This document shows positions 45,433 to 57,479 of a stretch of DNA of 64,000 nucleotides, in pieces. The DNA is from Melastoma dodecandrum. Lineage: Eukaryota > Streptophyta > Magnoliopsida > Myrtales > Melastomataceae. The stretch is taken from the NCBI GenBank assembly GCA_029817715.1, contig JARUPY010000397.1, forward strand, positions 6,882,001 to 6,946,000, in the 5' to 3' direction. Made by a program: the position numbers and the translations under genes. The notes beneath the pieces were generated by a model that was given only the letters and a program-made list of their open reading frames with translations, searched no databases and was not told where the DNA came from. Numbering within the stretch: the stretch's first letter is position 1; every line of letters begins with the position of its first letter.

Positions 45433-45913
45433 CCAAACCTCCGCTGAATAACTGCATGTAAAGAAAAAGGGGTGTGATCATTTAGTACGGGACTGAGCTT
45501 TCTGGAAGTGGTGTGCATACATTCATTGCTGGAAGTCTCTCCTTTTGGGGGAGGCAGCGAAGGAATGAACATTCATCAGGGGTGCTGTTGTATTCAGCTT
45601 AGAAATCATTCCACATGACACCTACCAAGACTATTTACCAGACACCAGTTGTTCTTTTTTTTTTTACATGTTTCCTCGTTTAATTTTAGTGGGTTAGGTC
45701 AATTTTTGTTTCTGGGAAAAAAGATGTTCTTGATCTCTTATTGACGAATCGGCCGAACCTTATTAGCGAAGAAATAATCATTACTTGGTTTTGGTATTGG
45801 TATTAAATGAGCAGGGATTTATAGGGGATGGTTAGAGCTGCCTTTTTCATCCCCTTAAATGGTAGTGGAAGTGTGATTATTCTACCATTTTCCTTGGCAC
45901 TTGTGAAAACTAA
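45433..45913. other. Spacer with no recognised gene
   Basis: Possibly residual LINE sequence to about 45,560, then AT-rich DNA with an 11-nt T-run near 45,656. Nothing coding is supported. Confidence 0.35.
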
Positions 45914-46288
45914 GGCCTGTTTGGTTTCGAAAACTTTTGGACAATTTTATTTTAAAAAATAGTAAAATTAATTATAACATAACAAGTTTCATTTAATTTT
46001 TCACAATTAATTTAGGGAATATCTTATTTTCTTTCGACTTTTCATTTAGGAAATATTCAATTTTTTATTTTTATTTAATATTGATTTCTTTCACTTTTAA
46101 AAATGAAAACGAAAACTATGAAAACACCTTTTACATGTTTTCCAATTTGTGAACAAAATTTTGAAAACAAGGAAAACTATCTTCATAATTTCCCGTTTTC
46201 GTTTTTTACTTTTTTCTTTCACCAAACAATTTTTCCTTATTTTTGAGGAAATGGAAAATAGAAAAATTTTCCATTACCAAACAGGCCC
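45914..46288. mobile_element. Harbinger/Tourist-type MITE (375 bp)
   Basis: Terminal inverted repeats GGCCTGTTTGGT and ACCAAACAGGCCC, flanked by TAA on both sides (45,911-45,913 and 46,289-46,291), the three-base target duplication of this superfamily. The interior is AT-rich, non-coding and partly self-complementary. Confidence 0.85.
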
Positions 46289-46439
46289 TAAGGAGTGACT
46301 CAGACGGAGTTGAAGGTTGTTGGTTGGCTGGCTGTAGTTTCAGCAAATGACAATTATGCAGAAACCATTTCAAGTCAATGCTTCTTCCTGGACCACCCTG
46401 GCTCTTTGGTCCTCTACGCGTTTAAGTAGAAGCCCAAGT

Positions 46440-46890
46440 ATATTCCAAAAAAAGAGGCTTGTTTCCTAATAATATTCAAACGCAATATATTTTTTGAAAT
46501 ATGTCGGTCGAACCAATAATTCCTTGACTAATGTCAAGACATCGATGATTTTAACTTTGAGTTCAATTTAACTAAAACTCAAAATTAAAAATGTTGTTGT
46601 TTTTTTGAAAAATGAACTCGGAGTCCGAGTTCATGACTCCGGGAATTCAGAATTACAAACTCTGCATTTATACCAGGATGAGAAGGGCACAATCTTAGGA
46701 GAATTTTCCCAAGTTCCATGACGTCGATATTATAACTCTGGGTTCCAGTCTTAAGGAGTTGGTGTTACTAATACACCCAGTTCGGTCTGATTCTGGAATA
46801 AAAGCATTTGGGAGAAATTTTTCAAGTGTCCCGAACTCGGTGTTAGTAACACCAACTTCAACAAACAAGAGCTCGATGTTACTTACACCA
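46440..46890 (+). repeat. MULE-2 left TIR
   Basis: Pairs with 62,455-62,945 in inverted orientation. It contains degenerate copies of the 27-nt palindrome, best seen as CCCGAACTCGGTGTTAGTAA at about 46,832. Confidence 0.8.
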
Positions 46891-47194
46891 ATTTCACTCA
46901 GGATAGAGAATAAGACACAAAACCTAGATCGGTCATCACTTCTCCCTCGACTTTGTTTCGTCCTCCCTCCTCGTTGTGCTTCCCTCCTTCTTGCCGCCTG
47001 AGTACGCCTACCTCCTTCGGCTGCCTTTAGCCAGTCCTCTTTCCTCCGTCGAGTCGTTCTTGCTCCTCTCGATCGAGCTAATCTAGTCTCTTCCTTCCCA
47101 TCACCGTTAGGGTACATTGATTAAGGTATGGGCGTGTGAAATTGTATATAGTTTCGGAGGTTAACTCATCGTTCTTGTAAAGTGTAATTTTACA

Positions 47195-47845
47195 GTGTCG
47201 TCAATCGAGCTATTGATTTTTGGGAATGAGAATGTTGTCAATGGACCTGATGCCATTAATTACGACAGGGGTTTGATTAAGAGAATAGAACTCGTCAAAG
47301 TCATAAATTACGATGCATTAGAACGTATGTTGTGTGTTGCAATGCGTTTAGCATCACCATGGAGATTACATATTGCACATATATATCCGGTTCTTGAGTA
47401 TAATCATATTAGTGTGAAGTATATGTTGGTGCATGTTCAAAAAGATAATAACATGAGATTACTTATTAAGTTTGCTTTTACAAATCAAAGGCATATCCAA
47501 ACAAATATATGAATAAGGGATAAGGGATGAGATTCCCCCGACGGTCCTGCATTGTCCAATCAGTGTCAGAATCTAGGGTAGAGAGGGTTGAGCATCATGT
47601 AGAAGTTGAGCGACAAGTAGATAATGTTCCGGTGGAAGTAGAGAGATGTTATCCAATTGAAAAATGCTCTAGTGTTGAGTGATGTTATCCAGTTGGAAAA
47701 TGTTCTAGTGATCTGATAGAAGATAAATGTCATATCCTTGATGCGATTTTGGATTATGAAGTAGACGTTGACACCGACGATGAATTGTTTAATGATGTCA
47801 ATGTCGGTTGGGAGGTGTCGGATGATTATTATTGTAATCAATGAT
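47195..47845 (+). pseudogene. MULE-2 transposase, N-terminal fragment
   Basis: Homologous to the MULE-1 N-terminus: SSIELLIFGNENVVNG, IYPVLEYNHISVKY, MRLLIKFAFTNQRH. The start codon corresponding to the MULE-1 ATG is GTG here. After 47,512 stops break the frame; the acidic region is still recognisable (VEVERCYPIEKC and DVDTDDELFNDVNVGWEV by eye). The DNA-binding and central catalytic segments found in MULE-1 are absent, so the copy is internally deleted. Confidence 0.82.
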
Positions 47846-48048
47846 GTTGAAGTTCGTTGAACATATCCATTTGCAAATTGAATATTTTGTATTTGTCATA
47901 TTGCTAGCAAATTTAATTCTTGTCATAAGAATGCGCTAGGTAAAAAAGGCTAGTCATTACTGCGAGGAAGTGCATGTTGCCTCAATTTTAGTGTATGTTT
48001 CATCATATTATTAAAATGATACCTGAGTCGATGGATTTGTTCGAATAG

Positions 48049-48251
48049 GTGAATGCAGAACAATGGTCATTGAGCCACGATGGGGATCGTCGTTATGGAA
48101 TAATGACAACAAATTTAAGTAAGAGTTATAACTCCGTCATAAGTGGTGCAAGAGCACTTCATGTTTATCTTTGGCTAGAAAGACGTATTACAATTGCATT
48201 GCATATTGGATTTATAGAAAAGATAGGGCAGACAAAACGATAACTAAGGGC
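48049..48251 (+). pseudogene. MULE-2 transposase, central fragment up to the hAT insertion
   Basis: EQWSLSHDGDRRYGIMTTNLSKSYNSV matches the MULE catalytic region and the end of MULE-1 visible at window position 1-60 (NQWTLSFDG...IMTTN). The hAT-like element interrupts it at 48,252; the frame resumes at 60,407. Confidence 0.82.
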
Positions 48252-48729
48252 TAGGGGTGAGCATTCGGGGTTCCAAACCCGAACCAAACCAAATACTGGA
48301 ATTCCAAATTTCAAACTTTTAATTTTTTGTCCTCCAAATATCGAATCGAATTCCAAAATTTCAAATAACAGTATTTGGTTCTATTTAATTAGGCCGATTA
48401 TGGGTCTCGTGTTCCTTGTTGACTGCCCACATACTATATCTAGATCCCTTTTCTAAATGGAAACAGCATATCTGGCAAATTAGCAGCTTCTCCTCGTGAT
48501 GGTTATTGATTTCTTTGTCAAAAAGATGCCTGACAAGAATCAGGATTATAGTAAAAGCAAACAATTCTTAATAACATAGAACAACACACACATGCACATA
48601 CAAAAAGCTTAAGCCAAAAAGCTAGCTTTTATACTGCTGTCCATCTTTTTTCTCAACTTCAAATTTCTTTAACATCATCCAACCCCAAAACAAAACTGGG
48701 TTGCTTTTTTTTTTACTGAACAGTGCATA

Positions 48730-50127
48730 TGATAACTTTACGAAAGTAGAGTTATATGATCACATTTGTGCCTTGATTTGAGTTAGTTCCGTCGTTTTAA
48801 GTGTTTAGATTGGTTGTTTCAAGCTGAATTGTGTTACCTCACGTTCGTTATTGTTCGTGTAGGGAATTGAAGATGAAATGAGGAACAACGAAGAGAGGAA
48901 GGAAGAGTTGTGAGAAGGAAGCGAGGAGTGCAACCACAGAGACCTTCGCAGCTGCGGAGAGTCTCGACGCAGCTGCGGGCAAGAGGAAGTTCGCAACCAC
49001 AAAGACTTTCGCAGCTGCGGAAGATTTCCTCGCAGCTACGGAGAAGCCAAAGGGAGCAACCACAGAGACTTTCGCAGCTACGGAAGATTTCCTCGCAGCT
49101 GCGGAGAAGCCAAAGGGAGCAACCTCAGCGACTTTCGCAGCTGCGGAAGATTTTCTCGCAGCTGCGGAGAACCAGAAGATTTCCTCCCCTCCGAATTCTT
49201 AGATTTTCTCTTTATTTATATTTAGGTCCTTTAGATTATTCCCTAGTATAAATACTCAAACTTAAGGTTTACTAGGGTTAGAGAGAGTGGTGGGAATTGG
49301 TTTTTCTTTGACGGCGAAAAGCTCGTGACAGGAGATTGGTGCCGGCGGAGAATTGCAAATTCTTTTCCTTTTGCTTTTAGATTTCAATTATGCTTTCATC
49401 TTTGATTTGGCTTTCGTGTTGCATCGCTATGAACTAATTTCTTTGTTCTAGGACGACGATGGAACCTCGTGTTCTTTTGTAATTGTTGAACCTTTCTTAT
49501 TATGAATTGAATTTCCGTTGGTTGTTTATCCAATCCCGTGTTTAATGCGTATTAGCAGCCTGATCAACTGTTGATATTGATTCGATCACCTAGGGAGACT
49601 CGAGAGGGTAGTCTGGGTCAGATCGGGATTAGGATAACCTAAGGAACCTTCGAGTCGAGAGACCGGGTTTTAGTGTGAGAGTAGAAATACCGTGCACCTT
49701 GGGTAATCAAAGTAGGGTTAAATCGTAAAGGGCCTCCACTAGTTCTTTGCCTAGACATAGAGTAGAGAATTTGATACATGGGGGTACGTTCCCGGATATC
49801 CGAGAGGGTTATGGGGAGAGATTAGCAGCCTACAGTTAACAACCGATGAAATTCAATAGTAATAAGAAGAGGGGATATGAGAGCATAAGTCATGAGGGGA
49901 AATCAGTAGTCCTAGATCTTTAATTCTTATTGGTAATTCGATTCATTTTGCTGTTAGTTTAACTTCTCATCACTTAATTTGTTCACTTGACCTTGAATTT
50001 GGTTATCGAATTTGACGTTATAAGACCTAATTGATACTGATTCTCTGTGGGATCGACCCTTGCTTGCCCTTACTGCTTAGTTTGTGTGAACGAGGATTTA
50101 TTTTTGTTGCGTTGACGACGCGCATCA
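48730..50127 (+). repeat. Athila 5' LTR (1398 bp)
   Basis: Carries three related units with CGCAGCTGCG palindromes (48,940-49,180). TATAAATA lies at 49,247-49,254. The short frames coded in this repeat are not genes. Confidence 0.95.
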
Positions 50128-50132
50128 AATTT

Positions 50133-50150
50133 TGGCGCCGTTGCCGGGGA
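50133..50150 (+). promoter_or_regulatory. Athila primer-binding site, tRNA-Asp type
   Basis: TGGCGCCGTTGCCGGGGA lies five bases after the LTR. It complements the 3' end of tRNA-Asp, the primer characteristic of Athila elements. Confidence 0.9.
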
Positions 50151-50239
50151 GTCAGTTTTCTTTTAGTTGTCTTTTACCTCTATTTTCGATAACTGTTTGA
50201 CGTTCAAGTTTTTGTTTTTCTCTTTATATATTTCAGTTT

Positions 50240-53200
50240 ATGCTACGGAGTCAAGGAGCTAATTTGCTTCCATTGGACCCAGAAATCGAGCGCACCTTTC
50301 GGCAAAGGTTGAGAGCACAGCGAGTAGCTATGGCCGACGAGGACAACAGAAATCAGATCGCCGGAAACCTAGTCCCGATACAAGAGCGTGGAGGGAGGCC
50401 AGATGTTGATAACAGGCCAATGATGGACTTCACATCGGCCAGAACTTACGCTCACCGGTCATGCATCGCACCACCGCCCATTGCAGCTCGTGATTACGAG
50501 ATCAAGACATCGGTGATGCAGATGATTCAGAATACAGTCCAGTTCAGAGGAACACCAATGGAGGATCCACACGAGCATCTGAGTAAGTTTCTCAGCGTAT
50601 GCGACACTTTCAGGCAGAACGGAGTGTCCCAAGATGCAGTCAGGCTGAAGCTATTCACATTCTCCCTAAAGGACAAGGCCTGGGCATGGTTCAATTCACT
50701 CCCAGTGAATTCAATATCGACTTGGGCACAGATGGAGGAGGCCTTCCTGGATCAGTATTATCCGCCCTCGAAGATATCTCAGATGAGGAACGAGATTACC
50801 ACGTTCCGACAGGACAGTGATGAAACTTTCGTGGAGGCATGGGAGCGATTCAAGAATCTGCTGATACAGTGCCCATATCATGATTTGCCTGGATGGAGAC
50901 AGCTTGAGGCATTCTATAATGGACTCACGGACTCATCCAGGAAGGACGTAAATTTGGCATCTAGAGGATCCTTTTTGAGGAAGTCCTATGTGGAAGGACT
51001 GGAACTCCTTGAGACGATGAGGAAGACTTGTCTGCCGAACCAGTATTCGGATCGGATGAACAGAAGGAAGCCGCAGGGCGTCTTTGAATTGGATACCTTA
51101 ACCTCAATTCAAGCACAATTAGCCGCTCTCACTAAGAAATTTGAGGAAGCGAACGTTAGTTCGGTTCAGAGTAACCAGCAGGGTTGTCAGATTTGCGGAG
51201 GAGCACATCTCACAGATCAGTGCACCATGAGCATGGAGGAAGCCAACTTTGTTGGAAACCAGCGCAACAACCCTTACTCGACTACGTATAACCCAGGGTG
51301 GAGGAATCACCCGAACTTTTCTTGGAGAGCACAGGCACCTCCGCCTGGTATGTCGAGACCACCAGCACCAGCGCCTCAGTATCCGCAAGCACAAGCAGAA
51401 GTCTCGGAAAAGAAGCCGAGCCTCGAAGAGATGATGCTCAAATACATGGCGAATCAAGACGCTTTGATGAAGAACCAAGCAGCGTCGATTCGGAACCTGG
51501 AGAACCAGGTTAGCCAGCTGGCTCAGGCGGTGAATTCGAGAGCCTATGGGACTCTCCCGAGCAATACAGAAACCAATCCAAGGGAGCAAGCCAAAGCCGT
51601 GACTCTAAGGAACGGCCGGTCACTTGAGGCAGAGGAAGCCGAGGCTAAGAAGGAAAGCAGTGGATCCAGTCCAGTGGAGAAAACTAGTGAGGAATCTCAG
51701 ACTAGCCCTTTACATTCTAACTTGAACTTGCCGCAGGACAAAGGGAAGAAAAAGATGGAGGAAGAGAGAAAGAAACCGGAAATCGACATCTCGAAGCTTC
51801 CGTTCCCACAGAGAGCCCGAAAGCAAAACGAGGATGCTCAATTCCGTAAGTTCCTCGATGTATTTAAAAAGTTACACATTAACATCCCTTTTGCAGAAGC
51901 TTTGGAGCAGATGCCTAGTTACGTCAAGTTCATGAAGGACGTACTCTCGAAGAAACGGAGGTTGGGCGATTTTGAGACAGTTAAACTTACCGAGGAGTGT
52001 AGCGCCATCCTCCAGAAGAAGATACCACCGAAGCTCAAGGACCCAGGTAGCTTCACAATCCCATGCACAATTGGAACAGCATTCTCAGGTAAAGCTCTTT
52101 GTGACCTTGGGGCGAGCATAAATCTGATGCCATTTTCGGTGTATAAAGAGCTAGGTTTGGGGGAGGTAAGACCTACATCTGTGTCCCTTCAGTTAGCCGA
52201 TAGATCCATTACGTACCCGAAAGGGATTATAGAGGATGTTCTTGTTAAAGTAGATAAATTTATTTTTCCGGCTGACTTTCTGGTGTTAGACTTTGAGGAG
52301 GACAAGGAGATTCCTATCATCCTTGGTCGTCCGTTTTTAGCCACAGGAAGGGCATTGATCGATGTGCAGAAGGGAGAGTTGACAATCCGTGTCAACGATC
52401 AGGAAGTCATATTCAACGTTTATAAATCTGTTAAATGGCCTTCTGAAAATTCTGATTGTTTCCGGATGGATGTTGTTGATAGATGCATTTCCAAGTTTTC
52501 CTTTCTTTGTGATGAAGGTACCTCGGATGATGAAGGAGAGAAGACCGACCCCGATTGTGACACCCAGGAAGCCCTAGCGTTATTCACACGAAGGATTCAA
52601 CAATTTGACACGCTAGAGCGGCCACTGAACCCGATGCGACCTTCAATTGAGGAACCCCCCATTTTAGAGCTCAAGCAACTCCCGGATCATCTGAGGTATG
52701 CATACCTCGGACCATCAAATACTTTACCTGTAATTATTTCTGCCAGTCTTACAGGAGAAGAGGAGGAGGAATTGCTTGAGACCCTCAAGGCACACAAGAA
52801 GGCATTGGGATGGACTATAGCGGATATTCGAGGAATCAGTCCGTCGGTGTGTATGCACAAGATTTTGCTTGAGGATGATCAGAAGGTTTCAGTCGAGGCT
52901 CAGAGGCGACTCAACCCAAACATGAAGGAAGTGGTGAAGAAAGAGATTATCAAGTGGCTAGATGCAGGTATTATTTACCCGATCTCTGACAGTTCTTGGG
53001 TTAGCCCTGTGCAGTGCGTCCCGAAGAAAGGAGGGATGACGGTGGTCAAGAACGAGAAGAATGAGTTGATTCCGACTCGCACTGTAACCGGGTGGAGAGT
53101 TTGCATGGATTACCGCAAACTGAACAAGGCCACCAGGAAAGACCATTTTCCTCTACCCTTTATTGATCAGATGCTTGATCGATTGGCGGGTAAGGATTTC

Positions 53201-55561
53201 TATTGCTTCTTGGACGGATACTCCGGGTACAATCAAATTTTGATTGCTCCGGAGGACCAAGAAAAGACAACGTTCACATGCCCATTCGGTACCTTTGCGT
53301 TTCGCCGCATGCCATTTGGATTGTGTAATGCACCTGCGACTTTTCAACGATGCATGATGGCCATATTCTCTGATATGATTGAAAATGGTTTGGAGGTCTT
53401 CATGGATGATTTTTCTGTTTTTGGTACATCGTATGCGGATTGCCTGTCGAACCTCACTAAGGTTCTAAAACGTTGTGAGGATGCTAACCTAATCCTGAAC
53501 TGGGAGAAATGCCAGTTTATGGTTCGTGATGGCATTGTTTTAGGTCACCGGATCTCCAGCAAGGGCATTGAAGTAGACAGGGCAAAGATAGAGACAATTG
53601 AGAAGTTACCCCCACCCTCTTCCGTGAAAGGGATTCGGAGCTTCCTCGGACATGCTGGTTTCTACCGGAGGTTCATCAAGGACTTCTCCAAGATCACGAA
53701 GCCACTGTGCAATTTGTTGGAGAAGGATGTTCCCTTTGTATTCGATGCTGAGTGCCTTTCTGCCTTTACTGAACTTAAGAAGAGGTTAGTATCTGCTCCT
53801 ATAGTCATAGCACCTGATTGGAATTTGCCCTTTGAGTTGATGTGTGATGCTAGCGACTATGCAGTGGGAGCCGCATTAGGCCAGAGGGTAGATAAGATTT
53901 TTCGGGTTATATACTATACCAGCAGGACCTTAGATGATGCCCAGGTTAATTACACCACGACTGAGAAAGAATTGTTAGCCGTCGTGTTTGCATTTGATAA
54001 ATTTCGCAGTTATCTGGTGGGATCTAAGATAATAGTGTTTACAGATCACTCAGCGATCAAATACTTGATTGATAAAAAGGACGCTAAGCCTAGGCTGATT
54101 CGTTGGGTGTTATTATTACAAGAATTTGATTTAGAGATCCGAGATAGGAAAGGGACTGAAACTCAGATAGCAGATCACTTGTCTAGGTTAGAAAATGAAA
54201 ATGTGATTCGAGACAAGGTTTGCATCAATGAGTTCTTTCCTGATGAGTGTTTGCTGTCTGCTGATGTGAGCGTGCCTTGGTATGCTGATTTTGTAAACTT
54301 CATTGTGTCGGAATTTATTCCTGAGGATTTCGATGCACACAAGCGGAAATGGTTTCTTCATGACGTTCGTCACTACTTTTGGGACGAACCATTTCTGTTT
54401 AAAAAGTGTGCAGATCAGGTGATCAGGAGATGTGTGCCGGAATCTGAAATCATAGACATACTAGCCCATTGCCACGCATCCCCCTACGGAGGACACTTTG
54501 GAGGAGATAGAACAGCCGCTAAAGTTCTCCAGTCAGGTTTTTACTGGCCGACTATTTTCAAGGATGCTTATCAGTTTGTTCTTCATTGTGATAGGTGCCA
54601 AAGAACAGGGAACATATCACGGAGAAACGAAATGCCCCTGCAGAACATCCTCGAGGTTGAACTTTTTGATGTTTGGGGCATCGACTTCATGGGACCCTTC
54701 ATCCCATCGAATGGTAACAAGTACATCCTCGTAGAAGTAGATTACGTTTCCAAGTGGGTGGAAGCAATTGCTTCCCCCACTAATGAGGCTAAAGTGGTTG
54801 TCAAGTTTGTGCAGAAACAGATTTTCACTAGGTTCGGTGTTCCACGCGCTATCATTAGTGACGAGGGTACACACTTCATCAATCGTCAGTTTAATGCACT
54901 GTTAAGCAAATATGGCGTGAAGCACAAGGTGGCCACAGCGTATCACCCACAGACCAGCGGACAAGCAGAAGTTTCTAATCGTGAAGTGAAGCGCATCCTT
55001 GAAAAATCGGTAAGTACAACACGAAAGGATTGGTCGTTAAAACTTGACGATGCTTTGTGGGCGTACAGGACAGCGTACAAAACACCGATCGGGATGTCTC
55101 CATACCGACTTGTCTTTGGCAAGGCTTGTCACCTCCCAGTGGAACTCGAGCACAAGGCATACTAGGCACTAAAGCACCTAAATTTCGATGCAACCCGATC
55201 AGGTGAGGCTCGCCTTTTGCAGATGAACGAGTTGGAGGAGCTTCGTCATCGGGCATACGAGAATGCATCTATCTAAAAGGAGAAGACGAAAAAATGGCAT
55301 GATAGCCGAATCCTTAACAGGACATTTGTGCCAGGTGAGTATGTACTACTTTTCAACTCACGTTTGCGGTTATTTCCAGGCAAATTGAAGTCGAGATGGC
55401 CCGGACCATTCAAAGTGGTTAGAACGTTTCCTCATGGCGTTGTAGAGTTGCAGTCGAATGATTCGGAGACCACGTTCAAGGTCAACGGCCAACGCCTCAA
55501 ACACTATCATGGAGAGCCATTTGAGCGAGGAACTACATCCACGCGACTCCAAGACGCATAA
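50240..55561 (+). pseudogene. Athila gag-pol, one frame with two late nonsense codons
   Basis: Open for 1641 codons from ATG 50,240; a second candidate start is ATG 50,330 (MADEDN). Gag has [17 protein letters not shown] and [11 protein letters not shown], then a zinc knuckle [13 protein letters not shown]. Protease: [33 protein letters not shown] and [10 protein letters not shown]. RNase [15 protein letters not shown]. Integrase: [53 protein letters not shown] at 55,163-55,165 replaces the Trp expected in AYWALKHLNFD, and TAA at 55,274-55,276 replaces a residue before KEKTKKWHD. The frame then runs to 55,561. Everything through the integrase core is intact. Confidence 0.93.
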
Positions 55562-55729
55562 AATCGTGCGAAAGTCGAGCCATCGACTCTAAACCAGGGC
55601 GCTTCTTGGGAGGCAACCCAAGTCGTTTCATTTTATTCCTGATAATTAGTTATTTTTAATCGCTTATTTGTTTTTGTTAGTAGATCAAGAAGCATGTCCA
55701 TGAAAAAGACGGAGAAAGAAAATGAGGTA

Positions 55730-55980
55730 GCATCCACAGTAAGATCCGCAGCTACGGAGAAGTAGATCGCAGCTGCGGAGGAACGAAGGCAGTAAGTTTC
55801 GCAGCTGCGAGAACATCTCTCGCAGCTGTGGAAGACGTATACACTGTCGATCCTCAGAGAGTCTCGCAGCTGCGAAGGAAATTCTCGCAGCGGCGAGAGA
55901 CGTGTAAACTGCGATCCTCAGAGAGTCTCGCAGCTGCGGATGAATGTCTCGCAGCTGCGAGAGGACGAAATTTCGGACAG
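55730..55980 (+). repeat. Internal CGCAGCTGCG repeats of Athila
   Basis: Repeated TCGCAGCTGCGGA/TCGCAGCTGCGAG phrases in the non-coding stretch between pol and the 3' ORF, similar to but shorter than the LTR repeats. Near-repeat blocks containing GATCCTCAGAGAGTCTCGCA occur at about 55,850 and 55,913. Confidence 0.85.
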
Positions 55981-56330
55981 ATTAAAAGGGGGCGAACCTA
56001 AACCCTAACTTATTTTTCCCCACTCTCTCAAGGCGCAGCTGCGACGCAACCCTCATCTCCAGGCGGCGGCTCCTCATCTCCACATCGCCAGCTACTCCAC
56101 ATCTCCATCCGCTGCAGATCCGCTCTCCGGTGCCACCCGCCAACCACCCAACCAACCTCGCCGCCCCCTTCCTGCCGTTGGTCGACCACAATCTCCCATA
56201 GCGGCGATAATCAGGAAAGTTCCTCATCCCTTAGTCCTATCGGTGATTTGCATGCGGCTACGTCGTGGTTCACTCGGTGATTCAATAGTTGCCTTAGCTC
56301 TTAAGAATAGCGTAGTTAGCGATAGCGCCT

Positions 56331-57479
56331 AAGCAACGCACTACGACCGATGCCTCTAGTTCTAGGAAAAAGAAAGGGAAGGAAACGGCAGGGAGGGATA
56401 AGGCCGTTGTGAATGAATCGTCGGCGGCGTACCAACGGTCCATGAAAAGACCGCTGATCGCTGAGCGGGTATTCGATACCACGCATCCCGATTTGATTGA
56501 ATACCGGGCGCGTTTAGAACGTCTGGGGTGGCTTCGCTTTAGTACAGCGATAAAACGGGGCGTTGTCCCGGTGGTCAGGGAGTTTTATGCAAACGTGCAT
56601 ACCCTGGATAGGGATAGGCAGAGTATTCGAGTTCGGGACAAGGAGGTTAAGTTTGGTGCATCAGTGATTTCCACATTTTATGGCCTCCCTGTTTACAACA
56701 CTGAGGCATATCTCGATTATCTTAATAATCGTTTTGAGAGTAACGCAGTTATTGCGAGAATTGCTAAGCCAGGATCCCAATGAAAATTAACAAGAAGCCG
56801 AGACCCCTTCAGACTCCACGGCAGCAATTTGACCACCGAAGCACGCATGTGGGCCTTATTTGTAGCCGCCCGGCTCATCCCCAGCAAAAACACGAGCGAG
56901 ATCACCAGGGATCGAGCGGCGCTCATCTACTGTATCATGGAGGAGATGCCTATTGATTTGGGCAGGCTGCTGAATTGGATGATCCACCGTTGTTTGGACG
57001 ACGCACGAGGTTTGTGGTTCCCTTGTCTTATTTCTGAATTATATATCAAAGCAGGTGTGCAGTTTGATAGGACGGAGGAGCTTTGTCCCCCGGGCCAGCC
57101 TCTAGACCATCAATCGCTGGACAAGATTAGCGCAAGGCAGGGGAGCGCCTCCTCTCGCCCTCGTCCAACCGCTGCGAGCGCTATGCCCTCCGAGCAAGAA
57201 CGGTGGGCCCAGATGCAGGAGTTCATGCAGCAAACCAGGGACGCTTAGCAGCAAACTAGAGCCTTCCAGCAGTACACCATGGAATTCATCCGACATCAGA
57301 TGGAGTACAACCGTCAGGCCGCGCCATCCTTTGGAGTAGACTTCAACGCGTTGCATCAACCAGTCTACCACCCGCCGGGATGGGATCGACCCATGGGATG
57401 GAGTGATGCTGCTATGGAAGATGCAGAAACCAGCCCGGCGGAGGATGAAGATGTGGACTCCGACTCGGAGTCCGATTAG
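56331..57479 (+). pseudogene. Athila 3' ORF (putative plant transposon protein domain, env position)
   Basis: One frame of about 380 codons interrupted by TGA at 56,781-56,783 (GSQ-stop-KLT, Trp expected) and TAG at 57,246-57,248. The likely initiator is mutated: ATAGCGCCTAAGCAACGC at about 56,325 reads (M)APKQRTT if ATA is restored conceptually. The domain has VVREFYANVH, VRDKEVKFG, STFYGLPVY and TSEITRDRAALIYCIM, the pattern of the plant transposon protein domain found after pol in Athila elements. The C-terminus is acidic. Its function is unknown; an envelope role is only positional. Confidence 0.82.

Noticed and set aside
48910..49251. SQLRR/QREQPQ repeat protein in the Athila LTR (also 58,819-59,097)
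   Set aside because: Translation of the 63-bp LTR repeat with no conserved start context; length changes with repeat number.
56331..57479. True viral envelope gene in Athila
   Set aside because: No signal peptide or fusion motif was seen; the domain is the plant transposon protein domain, so env is positional only.
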